This document shows positions 9,371-17,967 of a stretch of 64,000 nt of DNA, piece by piece; the stretch's first letter is position 1; the number at the start of each line of letters is the position of its first letter. The notes under the pieces were generated by a model. That model did not search any database and was not told the DNA's origin. It saw only the letters and a program-made list of their open reading frames with translations. This DNA comes from Acinetobacter pragensis. GTDB lineage: Bacteria; Pseudomonadota; Gammaproteobacteria; Pseudomonadales; Moraxellaceae. Location: positions 826-64,825 of the forward strand of contig NZ_LUAW01000020.1 in the NCBI RefSeq assembly GCF_001605895.1. The letters are read 5' to 3'. A program made the position numbers and the translations under genes.

Positions 9371-10552
9371 TTATTGAGCCTCTTTCACTTTAAACAGCAC
9401 GCTCATCCCTACTTTTAAATCAGGGAGGGGGTGAACAGGTGCGAGATGCACTTTAAAGCTGCGGATGTCATAGCCGCCCGTTTGTCGTGTTGTTTTGATG
9501 GTGGCAAAATCACCTTCAGCCTCTATATTTTTAATTTTAAATTCAGCGCTTTGGCCGAGCGCAGGAATATAGCCGCTCATGGTTTTGGCTTTATATACAG
9601 ACTGATACTGGTCTTCACGGACATTCAGGGTGACATGAAGATCATCATCCTGAATAATGCTGACTACGGGAACAGCCATCGCAACCAGTTCCGAGGCTTT
9701 GCCGTAGGTTTTAGAGACGGTGCCAGTGATTGGCGACAATAATTTAGTTTCCGCTTCTAAGGCATTGGCTTCGGCTACAGCGGCTTTGGCAATACTGACT
9801 TGCGCATCGGCAGAGGACTTTTGTTCTGGTGTGCTGCCGCGTTTAGCGCGGGCGTACTGCTGGTATGCAGCCTCTGTCATTTCTGCAGCCGACACTGCGG
9901 CGGCATGCATTTCATCGCGGCGCTGGCGCGAAACTACACCTTCCTGAAACAGTTTGGCCCCACGCTGAAAAGTGAGTTGCGCTAAGTTCTGCTGTGCTTT
10001 CATGCTTTGCCAGTTGGCATAAAGCGTGGCGATATTTTCTTCCTGTGAGCCGCGGTCTGCTGTCGATTGCAGAGCGAGAGCTGATTGCAGGGTCGCTAAG
10101 GCCTGCTGTTTTTTTGCATCAACCTCTGGGCTGAACAGGCGGACTAATTCCTGTCCTTTCTTAACCTTTTGCCCATCATGAACATAAATTTCTTCAATGC
10201 GGCTAGGCACTTTAGTTGAAACGTGAATGGTCTCTGCTTCAACCCGGCCTTGCAATTCCACTTCTTTTGGCTGATAGCTTTTCCATAGCCCGAAGGCAAT
10301 CAGCCCCAGCAGCAGAATCAGAACAGTTGCAGCTGCGATTTTTAAAACGGCAGATTTATTCTTTTTTTCGGGTGCGGCTACTGAATCTTTATCAGAAAGG
10401 GTGTTTTTAAATGATCCTTCGGTTGCTGCCGTGCTGTGTCCGTCTTTATTTTTTGCAGGCTCAGCCGTTTCTGATCGCTTATTTGGCGGATTTTGCGGTT
10501 CAGCTAGCGCTGATTGATTTTCCGATTCAGGTGAGTTTTGATCTTGATCCAT
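9371..10552 (-). CDS. HlyD/EmrA-type membrane fusion protein
   Basis: A periplasmic adaptor of about 393 residues. It has a long cytoplasmic, disordered Asn/Glu/Lys-rich N-terminus (about 1-65), one TM segment (LILLLGLIAFGLW), then a biotinyl-lipoyl half-motif (RIEEIYVHDGQKVKKGQEL), an alpha-hairpin coiled coil (about 125-250), the second half-motif (KLLSPITGTVSKTYG) and a beta-barrel. The start at 10552 is preferred because GGGGA lies a few bases upstream; ATG 10564 lacks a ribosome-binding site. It follows the TolC-like gene by 18 bp and precedes the first permease by 2 bp, so the operon codes for a complete trans-envelope conduit. The extended N-terminus is unusual for YhiI-type adaptors. 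Confidence 0.9.
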   Translation of the reverse strand: MDQDQNSPESENQSALAEPQNPPNKRSETAEPAKNKDGHSTAATEGSFKNTLSDKDSVAAPEKKNKSAVLKIAAATVLILLLGLIAFGLWKSYQPKEVELQGRVEAETIHVSTKVPSRIEEIYVHDGQKVKKGQELVRLFSPEVDAKKQQALATLQSALALQSTADRGSQEENIATLYANWQSMKAQQNLAQLTFQRGAKLFQEGVVSRQRRDEMHAAAVSAAEMTEAAYQQYARAKRGSTPEQKSSADAQVSIAKAAVAEANALEAETKLLSPITGTVSKTYGKASELVAMAVPVVSIIQDDDLHVTLNVREDQYQSVYKAKTMSGYIPALGQSAEFKIKNIEAEGDFATIKTTRQTGGYDIRSFKVHLAPVHPLPDLKVGMSVLFKVKEAQ

Positions 10553-10570
10553 ATTGTTCCCCATCTGAAA

Positions 10571-12085
10571 TTAACGAAGGTAGTGCGTATTAGGCTGGTT
10601 AATGTAGGTTTGAAACTGTGCAATCGAACCGTGGCTTTGCAGCAGAGTTGCTAATGACATGACATATTTATATGCATTCAGTGCGGTTTCAGACTTTAAT
10701 CCGCTCAGCGCATTTTGCGCATCAATCACTTGGGCGGCTGTGCCCATATCTTCTTTAAAAGACAGCTCCTGAATACGCAGGTTTTCTTGTGCCGCTTTCA
10801 TGTTTTGCAGCAGCAGCTGATCGCTTTGCTGCGCCGTAGTCACTTCACTGTAAGATTTATAAATAATATTTTCAATTTCCTGTTTGGTGCGTTCAGTCAT
10901 CAGCTCGGTAGCGTAGCGCTGCAGTTCGGCAGCCTGCACATTTTTGTTTTTATCAATGCCGGAAAATAAGTTGTAGCGTGCGGCTACGCCGACAATCCAG
11001 TTCTGCTTATCGTCTAGGCTGTATTCCCCAAAAGCATAAAGGCTGGGCTTTTTAGCTGCATTTTGCGCTTTAACATTGGCTTTGGCCAGTTGCGTATCCA
11101 TCTGCATTTTCTGAATCAGCGCTGAATGTTCAGGGAAGCTTTTTAATAAACTGTTCAACGCCAAATTTTGTGTTGAGTTGACGAAAAGAGGGGTAGTCAA
11201 GTCGTTAATCTGGCTGCTTTGCAAGAGGTTATTCAGCTGAAATAAACTGGCCTTATAGCCGGCTTCTGAATTTTGGAAGGCGCGTTCTGCATTGTTGCGG
11301 GCGACTTCAAACTGCATGCGCTGGCCTTTGCTGATAAAACCTTGCTGTTCAAGTTTCAGCGCATTGCCGTAATGTTTTTTCATGGAAACGAAATTGAATT
11401 TGCTGCTTGCCAGCAATTGCTTTTGCAATTGGGCATTAAAATAGGCCTGTATCAGTTCAAAACGCTGAACATCCTGCTGTTGCTTGGTATTGAGCTGGCT
11501 GCGCTGCGCTTTAATATTGGCCGCTTCTTTGGCGCTGGAAGTCAGGCCGCCTGTATATAAAGGCATCATCACTGAAACAGTCGGACGCACCACCTGATCA
11601 TCCAAGACCACTTGGGATTCATCCGGGATTAAACCCACGCCATTATGGATAGTTTGATTCAGTCCGTCTTTCAGGCCAGACAAATCGCCTATATTGGGAT
11701 TCGCGTTTTGCCATTCATCAATTTTGCTGTTGACGCCATTGCTCAAGGACTGCTCTAAATTATTTTTGACTGCACCAAAGGGAATGTCCAATTCATTATG
11801 AAAAGCATAAGCCCGTACGTTTAAATCAACTCTTGGCAGCCCTAAGCCTTTTACAGCTTCGGCTTCAAGCTGAGATGCCTGCTGCAGCGCCTGATTGGCT
11901 TTGGTGCTGTAAGAGTCCTGCAGCACACTTTGCTCGGCTTGCTGGAAACTGATGCTTTGCGCACAGCACATCGAGCTGAACAGCATAGAAACTGTGAAAA
12001 TAGAGCCATGAAGTGCAGTTAGCGTCTTTTTATTGATTGTACTTTTTTGTTCGGAACGGCTTAAACCAGAGGCACGCTGTAACAT
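10571..12085 (-). CDS. TolC-family outer membrane channel protein
   Basis: A 504-residue outer-membrane efflux protein. An N-terminal signal region (core FTVSMLFSSMCCAQS, cleavage after about residue 44) is followed by two OEP repeats with long coiled coils (about 60-280 and 300-500). LxQSxxxALxxN-like positions recur, and the C-terminal repeat begins KANVKAQNAAKKPSLYAFGEY. The start 12085 is chosen from a CGGAG site; the frame is open 25 codons further upstream. The signal peptide has an unusually long polar n-region. It is the first gene of the four-gene export operon, divergent from a COQ4-like gene across about 140 bp. Confidence 0.88.
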   Translation of the reverse strand: MLQRASGLSRSEQKSTINKKTLTALHGSIFTVSMLFSSMCCAQSISFQQAEQSVLQDSYSTKANQALQQASQLEAEAVKGLGLPRVDLNVRAYAFHNELDIPFGAVKNNLEQSLSNGVNSKIDEWQNANPNIGDLSGLKDGLNQTIHNGVGLIPDESQVVLDDQVVRPTVSVMMPLYTGGLTSSAKEAANIKAQRSQLNTKQQQDVQRFELIQAYFNAQLQKQLLASSKFNFVSMKKHYGNALKLEQQGFISKGQRMQFEVARNNAERAFQNSEAGYKASLFQLNNLLQSSQINDLTTPLFVNSTQNLALNSLLKSFPEHSALIQKMQMDTQLAKANVKAQNAAKKPSLYAFGEYSLDDKQNWIVGVAARYNLFSGIDKNKNVQAAELQRYATELMTERTKQEIENIIYKSYSEVTTAQQSDQLLLQNMKAAQENLRIQELSFKEDMGTAAQVIDAQNALSGLKSETALNAYKYVMSLATLLQSHGSIAQFQTYINQPNTHYLR

Positions 12086-12228
12086 CGAATAGATTCTCCG
12101 TATCGTCAGGCCAAGTATAAAGCAATGATCCGGTATTATGCTTTTTATACAGCTGTTCATTTTTTTGATCTTGCCGCTATAGTGTGAAAAATTGAAATTA
12201 TCGGCTATATTGTGTGCAGACTAACCTC

Positions 12229-12909
12229 ATGTTTAATCAATATAAGATGGATTTACAAGCCAAAGCGCCAAATAATTTTGCAGATTCTTATATGTTAAAT
12301 CAGTCACTCGAGCTTTTTTATCAAAAAAATGGCTTTGGCCCAATTGTCGGGGACCGTCAGCCTTTAACAGTAGGTGTATATACCGGCTGTTTGATTGTGC
12401 CTATGCCGAATATTGGTGTGCGGCATAAGTATCTCAAATATCATGACATGCATCATATTTTGACGGGCTATACCGTTGGGCGGATTGGTGAAGGCGAGGT
12501 CAGCGCTTGGGAGCTGGGCACAGGTTCTATGTTCCGTCATCCCATTTTAGGCATAATGAATTTGATTGCGCTGTCCACAGGTTTCTTTTTGCAGCCCAAA
12601 CGCATGCTGCAGGCGTACCGGCGCGGTTTAATCAGCAGCAATACTTATCACAGAAAAACACGGCAGTGGATTGATGCAAACGGCGAAGCTCCGCTTGCGG
12701 CGCTCAAAGCGCAAACACTGAACAATAAATCGCGGATTTTTTTGCCGCAGCTGCGCTGGATGGAGTTTGGTTTTTATTTGAGCGCGGCCATGCTGATTCA
12801 CGGCATTGTGGTGATTCCTGCCTTAATCTTAAGAATCGTCAGCTTTTTACTGGCGGGTGAGCCCTTTATTGAGATTATCAAGCCGGTAAAAAGATCAGAT
12901 CTTTATTGA
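12229..12909 (+). CDS. COQ4-like protein with HDxxH-x11-E metal motif
   Basis: A 226-residue protein resembling the COQ4 family of ubiquinone biosynthesis scaffolds. The family signature HDxxH-(11 residues)-E is exact: HDMHH, eleven residues, then the Glu of GEVSAW. A hydrophobic stretch follows the motif (IMNLIALSTGFFL) and there is a C-terminal TM pair (about 185-215), so it is probably membrane-associated. COQ4 in eukaryotes assists ring decarboxylation/hydroxylation in coenzyme Q synthesis; in bacteria similar proteins are uncharacterised. The start is uncertain: ATG 12229 has no clear Shine-Dalgarno, GTG 12214 and ATG 12247 are alternatives. Monocistronic, divergent from the export operon. 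Confidence 0.65.
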   Translation: MFNQYKMDLQAKAPNNFADSYMLNQSLELFYQKNGFGPIVGDRQPLTVGVYTGCLIVPMPNIGVRHKYLKYHDMHHILTGYTVGRIGEGEVSAWELGTGSMFRHPILGIMNLIALSTGFFLQPKRMLQAYRRGLISSNTYHRKTRQWIDANGEAPLAALKAQTLNNKSRIFLPQLRWMEFGFYLSAAMLIHGIVVIPALILRIVSFLLAGEPFIEIIKPVKRSDLY

Positions 12910-13028
12910 AGTTTTAGTTTTAAATGTCCGACAGCATTGAAATATTTTCAGGATAAATTACTGCAAGCACAGGCTATCTGTGGTTAAATGCCATCATTTT
13001 ATTGTGTCTCACTCTGAAAGGAAAAATC

Positions 13029-14108
13029 ATGCGCGCGTACAACTTCTGTGCTGGTCCTGCTGCATTACCTACTGCCGTTTTAGAAAAAGCCCAAGCTGAA
13101 ATGCTGGATTGGCATGGCAAAGGTCTTTCCATCATGGAAATGAGCCACCGCAGCAAAGATTATGTTGCTGTTGCAGAAAAGGCTGAAGCTGATTTGCGCA
13201 AGCTCATGAATATTCCTGAGAACTACAAAGTGCTGTTCCTGCAAGGCGGCGCATCTCTGCAATTTTCTGCCATTCCCTTGAACTTGCTGGGTAAAAACAG
13301 CAAAGCGGATTATATTCACACGGGTATTTGGTCAGAAAAAGCGACCAAAGAAGCACAGCGTTATGGCGACATTAACGTGATTGAAGCTGGTACTACTGTA
13401 GACGGTAAATTGGCCATTACAGATCAAAGCACTTGGAATCTGTCTGATGATGCTGCTTATGTGCACTATGCCGATAATGAAACAATCGGCGGTATTCAGT
13501 TTGCTGGTATTCCGGAAACAGATAAGCCTTTGGTTGCCGATTTTTCATCAAGTATTCTATCTGCGCCATTAGACGTTTCTAAATTTGGCCTGATTTATGC
13601 GGGCGCGCAAAAGAATATTGGCCCAGCAGGCTTAACTCTAGTGATTGTGCGTGAAGATTTATTGGATCAGGCGAAACCTGAAGTTCCAAGCATCTTGAAA
13701 TATGCTGCGCAAGCAAAAAATGATTCAATGGTGAATACACCTTCAACTTATGCATGGTATCTGGCGGGTCTAGTTTTTGAATGGCTTTTGGAACAGGGCG
13801 GTGTAGACGCCATTTACAAGGCGAATTTAGAAAAAGCTGAGTTGCTCTACGGCTACATCGATTCAAGCGATTTTTACAACAACCCGATTGCTAAGCCAAA
13901 CCGCTCAATTATGAATGTGCCGTTTACATTGGCAAATGCCGATTTAGACAAGCAGTTCCTGAAAGAAGCGGAAGAGAATCACTTGCTGAATCTGGCCGGC
14001 CACCGTTCTGTTGGCGGCATGCGTGCAAGTATTTATAACGCAGTGCCTTTAGACGGCGTACAGGCGCTGGTGAATTTCATGGATGACTTTGCCAAACGCA
14101 ACGCATAA
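13029..14108 (+). CDS. serC: Phosphoserine aminotransferase
   Basis: A 359-residue class V aminotransferase that converts 3-phosphohydroxypyruvate to phosphoserine, and the equivalent step in pyridoxal phosphate synthesis. It opens with the characteristic [11 protein letters not shown]. The phosphate-binding loop is [10 protein letters not shown], and the PLP-binding lysine is Lys195 in [11 protein letters not shown]. The C-terminal [15 protein letters not shown] is the family ending. The start at 13029 has an AAAGG ribosome-binding site; the open frame upstream is not needed. Single gene with its own terminator. Confidence 0.97.
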   Translation: MRAYNFCAGPAALPTAVLEKAQAEMLDWHGKGLSIMEMSHRSKDYVAVAEKAEADLRKLMNIPENYKVLFLQGGASLQFSAIPLNLLGKNSKADYIHTGIWSEKATKEAQRYGDINVIEAGTTVDGKLAITDQSTWNLSDDAAYVHYADNETIGGIQFAGIPETDKPLVADFSSSILSAPLDVSKFGLIYAGAQKNIGPAGLTLVIVREDLLDQAKPEVPSILKYAAQAKNDSMVNTPSTYAWYLAGLVFEWLLEQGGVDAIYKANLEKAELLYGYIDSSDFYNNPIAKPNRSIMNVPFTLANADLDKQFLKEAEENHLLNLAGHRSVGGMRASIYNAVPLDGVQALVNFMDDFAKRNA

Positions 14109-14120
14109 TCTTTGAAGATA

Positions 14121-14151
14121 AAAAAAGCCCATCGAAAGATGGGCTTTTTTT
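14121..14151. terminator. Terminator of serC
   Basis: AAAAAAGCCCATC and GATGGGCTTTTTT around a GAAA tetraloop. The symmetrical A and T runs also allow it to end the small minus-strand gene that stops at 14164. Confidence 0.92.
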
Positions 14152-14163
14152 ATATCTGCTGAA

Positions 14164-14304
14164 TTAAAGAATAAAAGTATGGAGTAAATATGCGCAGATC
14201 ATCATGCCTAAAATAAAGAATAGGCAGGCCATAGGCTCGACTTGATATCGAGAAATCAGGCGGTGACCAGCATGCTGTAAGTTTTCTTCTTGCACGATTT
14301 TCAT
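14164..14304 (-). CDS. Small single-pass membrane protein (46 residues), unknown
   Basis: This short ORF encodes a polar, charged N-terminus (MKIVQEENLQHAGHRL), a short ISRYQVEP linker and one hydrophobic helix (about residues 25-46, ACLFFILGMMICAY core). The organisation is typical of real small membrane proteins rather than a chance ORF. The ribosome-binding site is weak (GGAA about 12 bp upstream). It converges on serC and shares its terminator, with an AT-rich region upstream. Function unknown. Conservation of this frame in other Acinetobacter genomes would decide whether it is genuine. Confidence 0.55.
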   Translation of the reverse strand: MKIVQEENLQHAGHRLISRYQVEPMACLFFILGMMICAYLLHTFIL

Positions 14305-14674
14305 AGATATTTATTTTCCGATCTATTTATCGTTAAATCCTATATTTGTAATTTGCATTTTTACCATAAAAATTTGATTAAATAAAGTACTATCGCCACT
14401 AAAATTACTGAACAGCAATACTTATTTGAAAAAATAAACTGCATCTGTAAAAAAACTTATATTTTCAAATGATTAAAAATATGGACAGTGCAAATAATGA
14501 ATTGAGAATATATTAAATCAGTTTTTAAATTGATTAATTTTTGAATTTAAAATTGTGGATAAGTGTATTGATGTTTGAATTTAAAATACTGGGTTTTGAT
14601 TATTAATTGTGGATAAAATATAAGCGGATTTTAATTATTTTAATAAAATACAGATGTTAGCGGCGTCTGAAAAA
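14305..14674. other. AT-rich intergenic region with two DnaA-box sequences
   Basis: This stretch of about 370 bp is very AT-rich and carries no coding ORF. It contains two perfect copies of TGTGGATAA (the complement of the DnaA box TTATCCACA) at 14554-14562 and 14608-14616, in the same orientation and 54 bp apart. A 14-bp direct repeat TTTGAATTTAAAAT at 14540-14553 and 14574-14587 sits next to them. It could be a DnaA-titration or regulatory site. Gene content gives no sign that this is oriC, since dnaA, dnaN, rpmH and gyrB are absent. Confidence 0.5.
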
Positions 14675-14677
14675 AAA

Positions 14678-14716
14678 CAGCCAAAAATCTGCGTGTTGCA
14701 GAATTTGGCTGTTTTG
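14678..14716 (-). terminator. Terminator of the unknown gene at 14725
   Basis: AAACAGCCAAA and TTTGGCTGTTT arms with an inner TCTGC/GCAGA pairing form a long hairpin. A T-run follows on the minus strand, 8 bp beyond the stop codon. Confidence 0.85.
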
Positions 14717-14724
14717 AATTTATA

Positions 14725-15657
14725 TTAAGCCGCTTTTGCGTAAATATTGGCTTGAATCCAAATATTGCCGCGAATAAATTGACCGATATCAAAATCTTTA
14801 TAGGCTGCGTCTTTGGTGGCTATGCGGATCAGCACCGCAGGCTGGTTTTCTTCATGAATCAAAGTCACATCATAAAGTGTGTAATCTTGCTCCATGAACT
14901 GCATTGCAGTCTTGCCAACAATATTGCCTTGAAACCAGGCTTCATCTTCTTGGCCCATATTTTCGCCATACAGATAAGCCACCATTTTTGAAAAATCAAC
15001 CGTTACAGGCGCTTTGTCATCTTCCGATTGGGGTTCCCATGCTTCAATTTGTTCCTGCAGGTTTGCCGGAGCAACCCCGTTGTTGGCTGCTAAAATATCA
15101 TTCAGCGCGCGGTGGTGCTTAATAGACGCGGGGTCATCGACAATCAATTGTTCATGGTCTGCTACCGCTTCCAGTTCATAAGCCCAGCCATTCAGCTGCA
15201 CCAAATACTCTTGATTTTTTTCATATTGGGAATGGTTGACGCTGTATAAGCTGTCAAAAGCATATACAGAAGTGTTCGAACCCAGATTCAAGCATAATAC
15301 TGCTTGAATATTGGATTTGCAGGTGATGATGCGGTCGATGCTGGCTTTGAATTGGTATGGGCTGTCAAAACAGGGGAATGCGGTTTTTACAGCTTTAGGT
15401 TTGTTGTTTTCAACTTCAATAACTTGAGCAAGCTGAACAGACGCTTTGCTTGGACCTTGAATCAGCCAAGTGCCCGCATCCATATCGCATTCCGCTACGC
15501 ATAGGCCCATCGGCATGACCGGTGCATCCAGTGCTTGACCTAACCATTGCGGAACATCTGTGCCGGGCTGCTCTGTTAGTAAATTCCAGTGCTCAATGTG
15601 GCTGCCGAAGCTCTGATCTTCAATGGTGATAGTGTCTGGTCTGTTCTGATTTTTCAT
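14725..15657 (-). CDS. Conserved-looking cytosolic protein of unknown function
   Basis: A 310-residue soluble protein with no signal peptide or TM segment and an acidic composition. I do not recognise a domain. Three Cys (in GLCVAECDM and a later CLNLG segment) and many Trp/Asp residues suggest a folded mixed alpha/beta protein. ATG 15657 (MKNQNRPDT) is preferred over an in-frame TTG at 15711, although no good Shine-Dalgarno is seen for either. It is monocistronic with a clear terminator, in a stretch otherwise composed of housekeeping genes, and base composition is like its neighbours. Confidence 0.7.
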   Translation of the reverse strand: MKNQNRPDTITIEDQSFGSHIEHWNLLTEQPGTDVPQWLGQALDAPVMPMGLCVAECDMDAGTWLIQGPSKASVQLAQVIEVENNKPKAVKTAFPCFDSPYQFKASIDRIITCKSNIQAVLCLNLGSNTSVYAFDSLYSVNHSQYEKNQEYLVQLNGWAYELEAVADHEQLIVDDPASIKHHRALNDILAANNGVAPANLQEQIEAWEPQSEDDKAPVTVDFSKMVAYLYGENMGQEDEAWFQGNIVGKTAMQFMEQDYTLYDVTLIHEENQPAVLIRIATKDAAYKDFDIGQFIRGNIWIQANIYAKAA

Positions 15658-15980
15658 ATGCACGATTGATGTTAGGTTATATTTATTTATTAAATCGAGG
15701 GTTATTTGCAATTTTCAAGTCAGGCCCGCTAAATATTAATGAAATAAATCAAAGAAAAATCTTAAAAAATAATTAAAATCATGAGCTAACAGTATATAAG
15801 CATGCATTATAAAAAGATTCAAATGCGTAACAAATTGATCTTTTGATCAGTTTCAGCTGACCGCATCAGTGAAATTTCTAAAATTTTAAAAACAGGCAAA
15901 AATAATATTTAGCTATTTCACGCTTTACTGCCATGCAGATTTGCTAGAATAACTGTACTACTTTCGTACTGGATAGAATT
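15658..15980 (+). promoter_or_regulatory. Divergent intergenic region with probable yaiI promoter
   Basis: A 323-bp AT-rich gap between the minus-strand unknown gene and yaiI. A TAGAAT hexamer at 15945-15950 preceded by TGC forms an extended -10 about 30 bp before the GTG start of yaiI; no convincing -35 is visible. No ORF or hairpin repeat of note. Confidence 0.4.
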
Positions 15981-16454
15981 GTGCTGCCATTTAAACTTTG
16001 GGTAGATGCAGATGCGCTGCCTAAAATTTTGCGTGAAGTGATTATTCGAGCTTCAGACCGGTATCAGCTTGAAGTTACTTTCGTTGCCAATCAAAATGTA
16101 GGCATCACACCGTCTGTACGCATCAACTCCATTCAAGTCATGAGCGGTGCCGATGCGGCAGATAAAGAAATTATTGAACGCATGAAAGAAAATGACATCG
16201 TCATGACGCAAGATATTCCGCTGGCTGCCCAAGTAATTGAAAATGGCGGTATAGCAATTCATCCGCGCGGCGAGGTGTACACTACTGCCAATGTAAAGGC
16301 GCGTCTGCATTTGCGTGATTTTATGGACAGCCTGCGCGGTGCCGGTGTACAGACGGGCGGGCCGCCGCCTATTTCCGAGCGTGATAAACGTGAGTTTTCA
16401 AGCAGCCTGGATCAGACCATTATGAAACAAAAGCGAAAAACAGCTCAAAAATAA
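15981..16454 (+). CDS. yaiI: YaiI/YqxD (UPF0178) family protein
   Basis: A 157-residue PIN-like/NYN-fold protein of the UPF0178 family. The start LWVDADALP holds the conserved Asp pair, followed by [16 protein letters not shown] and the VMTQDIPLA segment with its conserved Asp. The C-terminal [14 protein letters not shown] is a family hallmark. These Asp residues suggest a metal-dependent nuclease-like fold, but no activity is established for the family. It uses a GTG start at 15981. It lies 11 bp upstream of an EamA transporter gene, so they probably share a transcript. Confidence 0.92.
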   Translation: MLPFKLWVDADALPKILREVIIRASDRYQLEVTFVANQNVGITPSVRINSIQVMSGADAADKEIIERMKENDIVMTQDIPLAAQVIENGGIAIHPRGEVYTTANVKARLHLRDFMDSLRGAGVQTGGPPPISERDKREFSSSLDQTIMKQKRKTAQK

Positions 16455-16465
16455 GGCTGTAAAAA

Positions 16466-17374
16466 ATGCCCTCAAAACTTAATTTAATGGTCAGCTATGC
16501 ATTGCTGGTCTTTATCTGGTCTACAACCCCGCTGGCGATTGTTTGGAGTGTGGCTGATTTGCATAGCCTGTGGGCTTTGGCATTGCGGTTTTTTATCGCA
16601 TTGCCTTTGGCTGTCGTCCTGCTTTGGATCACACGCGCTAAATTGCCTATGAATGGATTATCCATACATAGTTATGTGGCGGGAGCCTGCAGTTTTATCG
16701 GTTCGCAAATTTTTACTTATTTAGCAACGGCTTATCTGAGTTCTGGCATTATTGCGCTGATGTTTGGCCTTGCGCCCATTATTACAGGGTTGATCGGCTT
16801 TTTCGTTTTTAAAATTCGTCTGCGCCGTCTGCAGTGGCTGGGTATGCTCATTGCTGTCGCTGGACTGGGCATTATATGCCTTGGGGGAAGTGAGCAGCAT
16901 GTACAGCCAGCAGGTATCGGGCTGATGCTGCTGAGTGTATTTATCTACTGCGCCTCAATTTTTTGGGTTAAAAAGATCAATGCGCCCCTTGCGCCTATGT
17001 CACAGGCTACTGGCTCAATTTTGGTTTCGGCACTGCTTGCCATGTGCATGCTGCCGTTTATCTGGTCTTATGCGCCAACAGAAATGCCGGGCGCTAAATC
17101 ACTGTTTGGATTGGCTTATGCCGTTGTAATGGCGTCTTTAGTGGCGATGTTCTGCTATTTTAAATTGGTGCAAAATGTTCAAGCGACGACTTTATCTTTA
17201 ACCACTGTTCTCACACCGATGATTGCTATGCTGGTTGGGGCGCTGCTCAATGATGAAAAAATTACCATTATGGTATTTTTGGGCGCTGCTGTTTTACTGT
17301 CGGGCTTATTTGTATATTTTTATCAAGATTTTAAGGCGAGCAGGGCGCTCGCGCAAAAAATTAAGGCTGAATAA
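16466..17374 (+). CDS. EamA-family (drug/metabolite) transporter
   Basis: A 302-residue inner-membrane protein with ten predicted TM helices in two five-helix EamA repeats, opening with the family-typical ALLVFIWSTTPLAIVWS. The first repeat covers about 8-135, the second about 148-290. Proteins of this family export metabolites or amino acids; the substrate is not predictable here. It follows yaiI by 11 bp and converges on the PilZ-like gene with only 4 bp between stops. Confidence 0.88.
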   Translation: MPSKLNLMVSYALLVFIWSTTPLAIVWSVADLHSLWALALRFFIALPLAVVLLWITRAKLPMNGLSIHSYVAGACSFIGSQIFTYLATAYLSSGIIALMFGLAPIITGLIGFFVFKIRLRRLQWLGMLIAVAGLGIICLGGSEQHVQPAGIGLMLLSVFIYCASIFWVKKINAPLAPMSQATGSILVSALLAMCMLPFIWSYAPTEMPGAKSLFGLAYAVVMASLVAMFCYFKLVQNVQATTLSLTTVLTPMIAMLVGALLNDEKITIMVFLGAAVLLSGLFVYFYQDFKASRALAQKIKAE

Positions 17375-17378
17375 AGCT

Positions 17379-17948
17379 TCAGTCCTTATGCTGTGTTAAA
17401 GATACACATTCAGAGAGCTTTACACGGTCTTGCGGATGCAGGGTAATAAAATAAGCCCCTGTGCGGTATTTGCCATTTTCTTCATGGCGGCTGTAAACCA
17501 CTTGCGCTGTAGCGGCAATATGAAAGAAATTTTCGGGATGGCTGAGCGTGAGGTGCAGATAAGTGCCTTCTTGGATTGGGTGCTCACTGAAAAAGCTCAA
17601 GCCTGTCTCTGAAAAATTCACATGTTCAGGAATAGGTAACATGCTTTGTACAATTGCATCGTACAAAGACCCCGTAATCAGGTTTAACTTTTGGTTAAAT
17701 AAGGATAATATTCGAGCAATTTGTTGATCTTTCTCAGCTAATTGTTCTAATTCGTAGTTAAGCGCGTGATCAAATTGATCTAATTCTGCAAGTAGTAGAA
17801 AATAGCGCGGCAAGACAAAGTTAGGATCGTAAGGATCATTCAGCGCAACATCATCAGGAATTATCTGATAATTGATTCGCAAGGCAGCATCGATGCGAGA
17901 CATGACGCGGCGTTCCGTGTATCCGCTTTGATGCTGTAAATTTTCCAT
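17379..17948 (-). CDS. PilZ-domain-like protein
   Basis: A 189-residue soluble protein. Its N-terminus has ERRVMSRIDAAL, close to the RxxxR c-di-GMP motif of PilZ domains; a helical middle (about 45-110) follows. The C-terminal half contains NFSETGLSF, matching the D/NxSxxG element, then GTYLHLTLSHP and a final RTGAYFITL strand. I infer a YcgR/PilZ-type c-di-GMP sensor with a helical insertion between the two motif halves. Binding is plausible because both motif parts are present, but the distance between them (about 100 residues) is unusual. It is divergent from the lol genes, 19 bp apart. Confidence 0.65.
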   Translation of the reverse strand: MENLQHQSGYTERRVMSRIDAALRINYQIIPDDVALNDPYDPNFVLPRYFLLLAELDQFDHALNYELEQLAEKDQQIARILSLFNQKLNLITGSLYDAIVQSMLPIPEHVNFSETGLSFFSEHPIQEGTYLHLTLSHPENFFHIAATAQVVYSRHEENGKYRTGAYFITLHPQDRVKLSECVSLTQHKD

Positions 17949-17967
17949 AATTATTACCTCGGACTAG

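Noticed and set aside
14540..14616. Chromosome origin (oriC)
   Set aside because: Only two DnaA boxes are visible, and none of the usual neighbours (dnaA, dnaN, recF, gyrB, rpmH) are present. Kept as a possible DnaA-binding site only.
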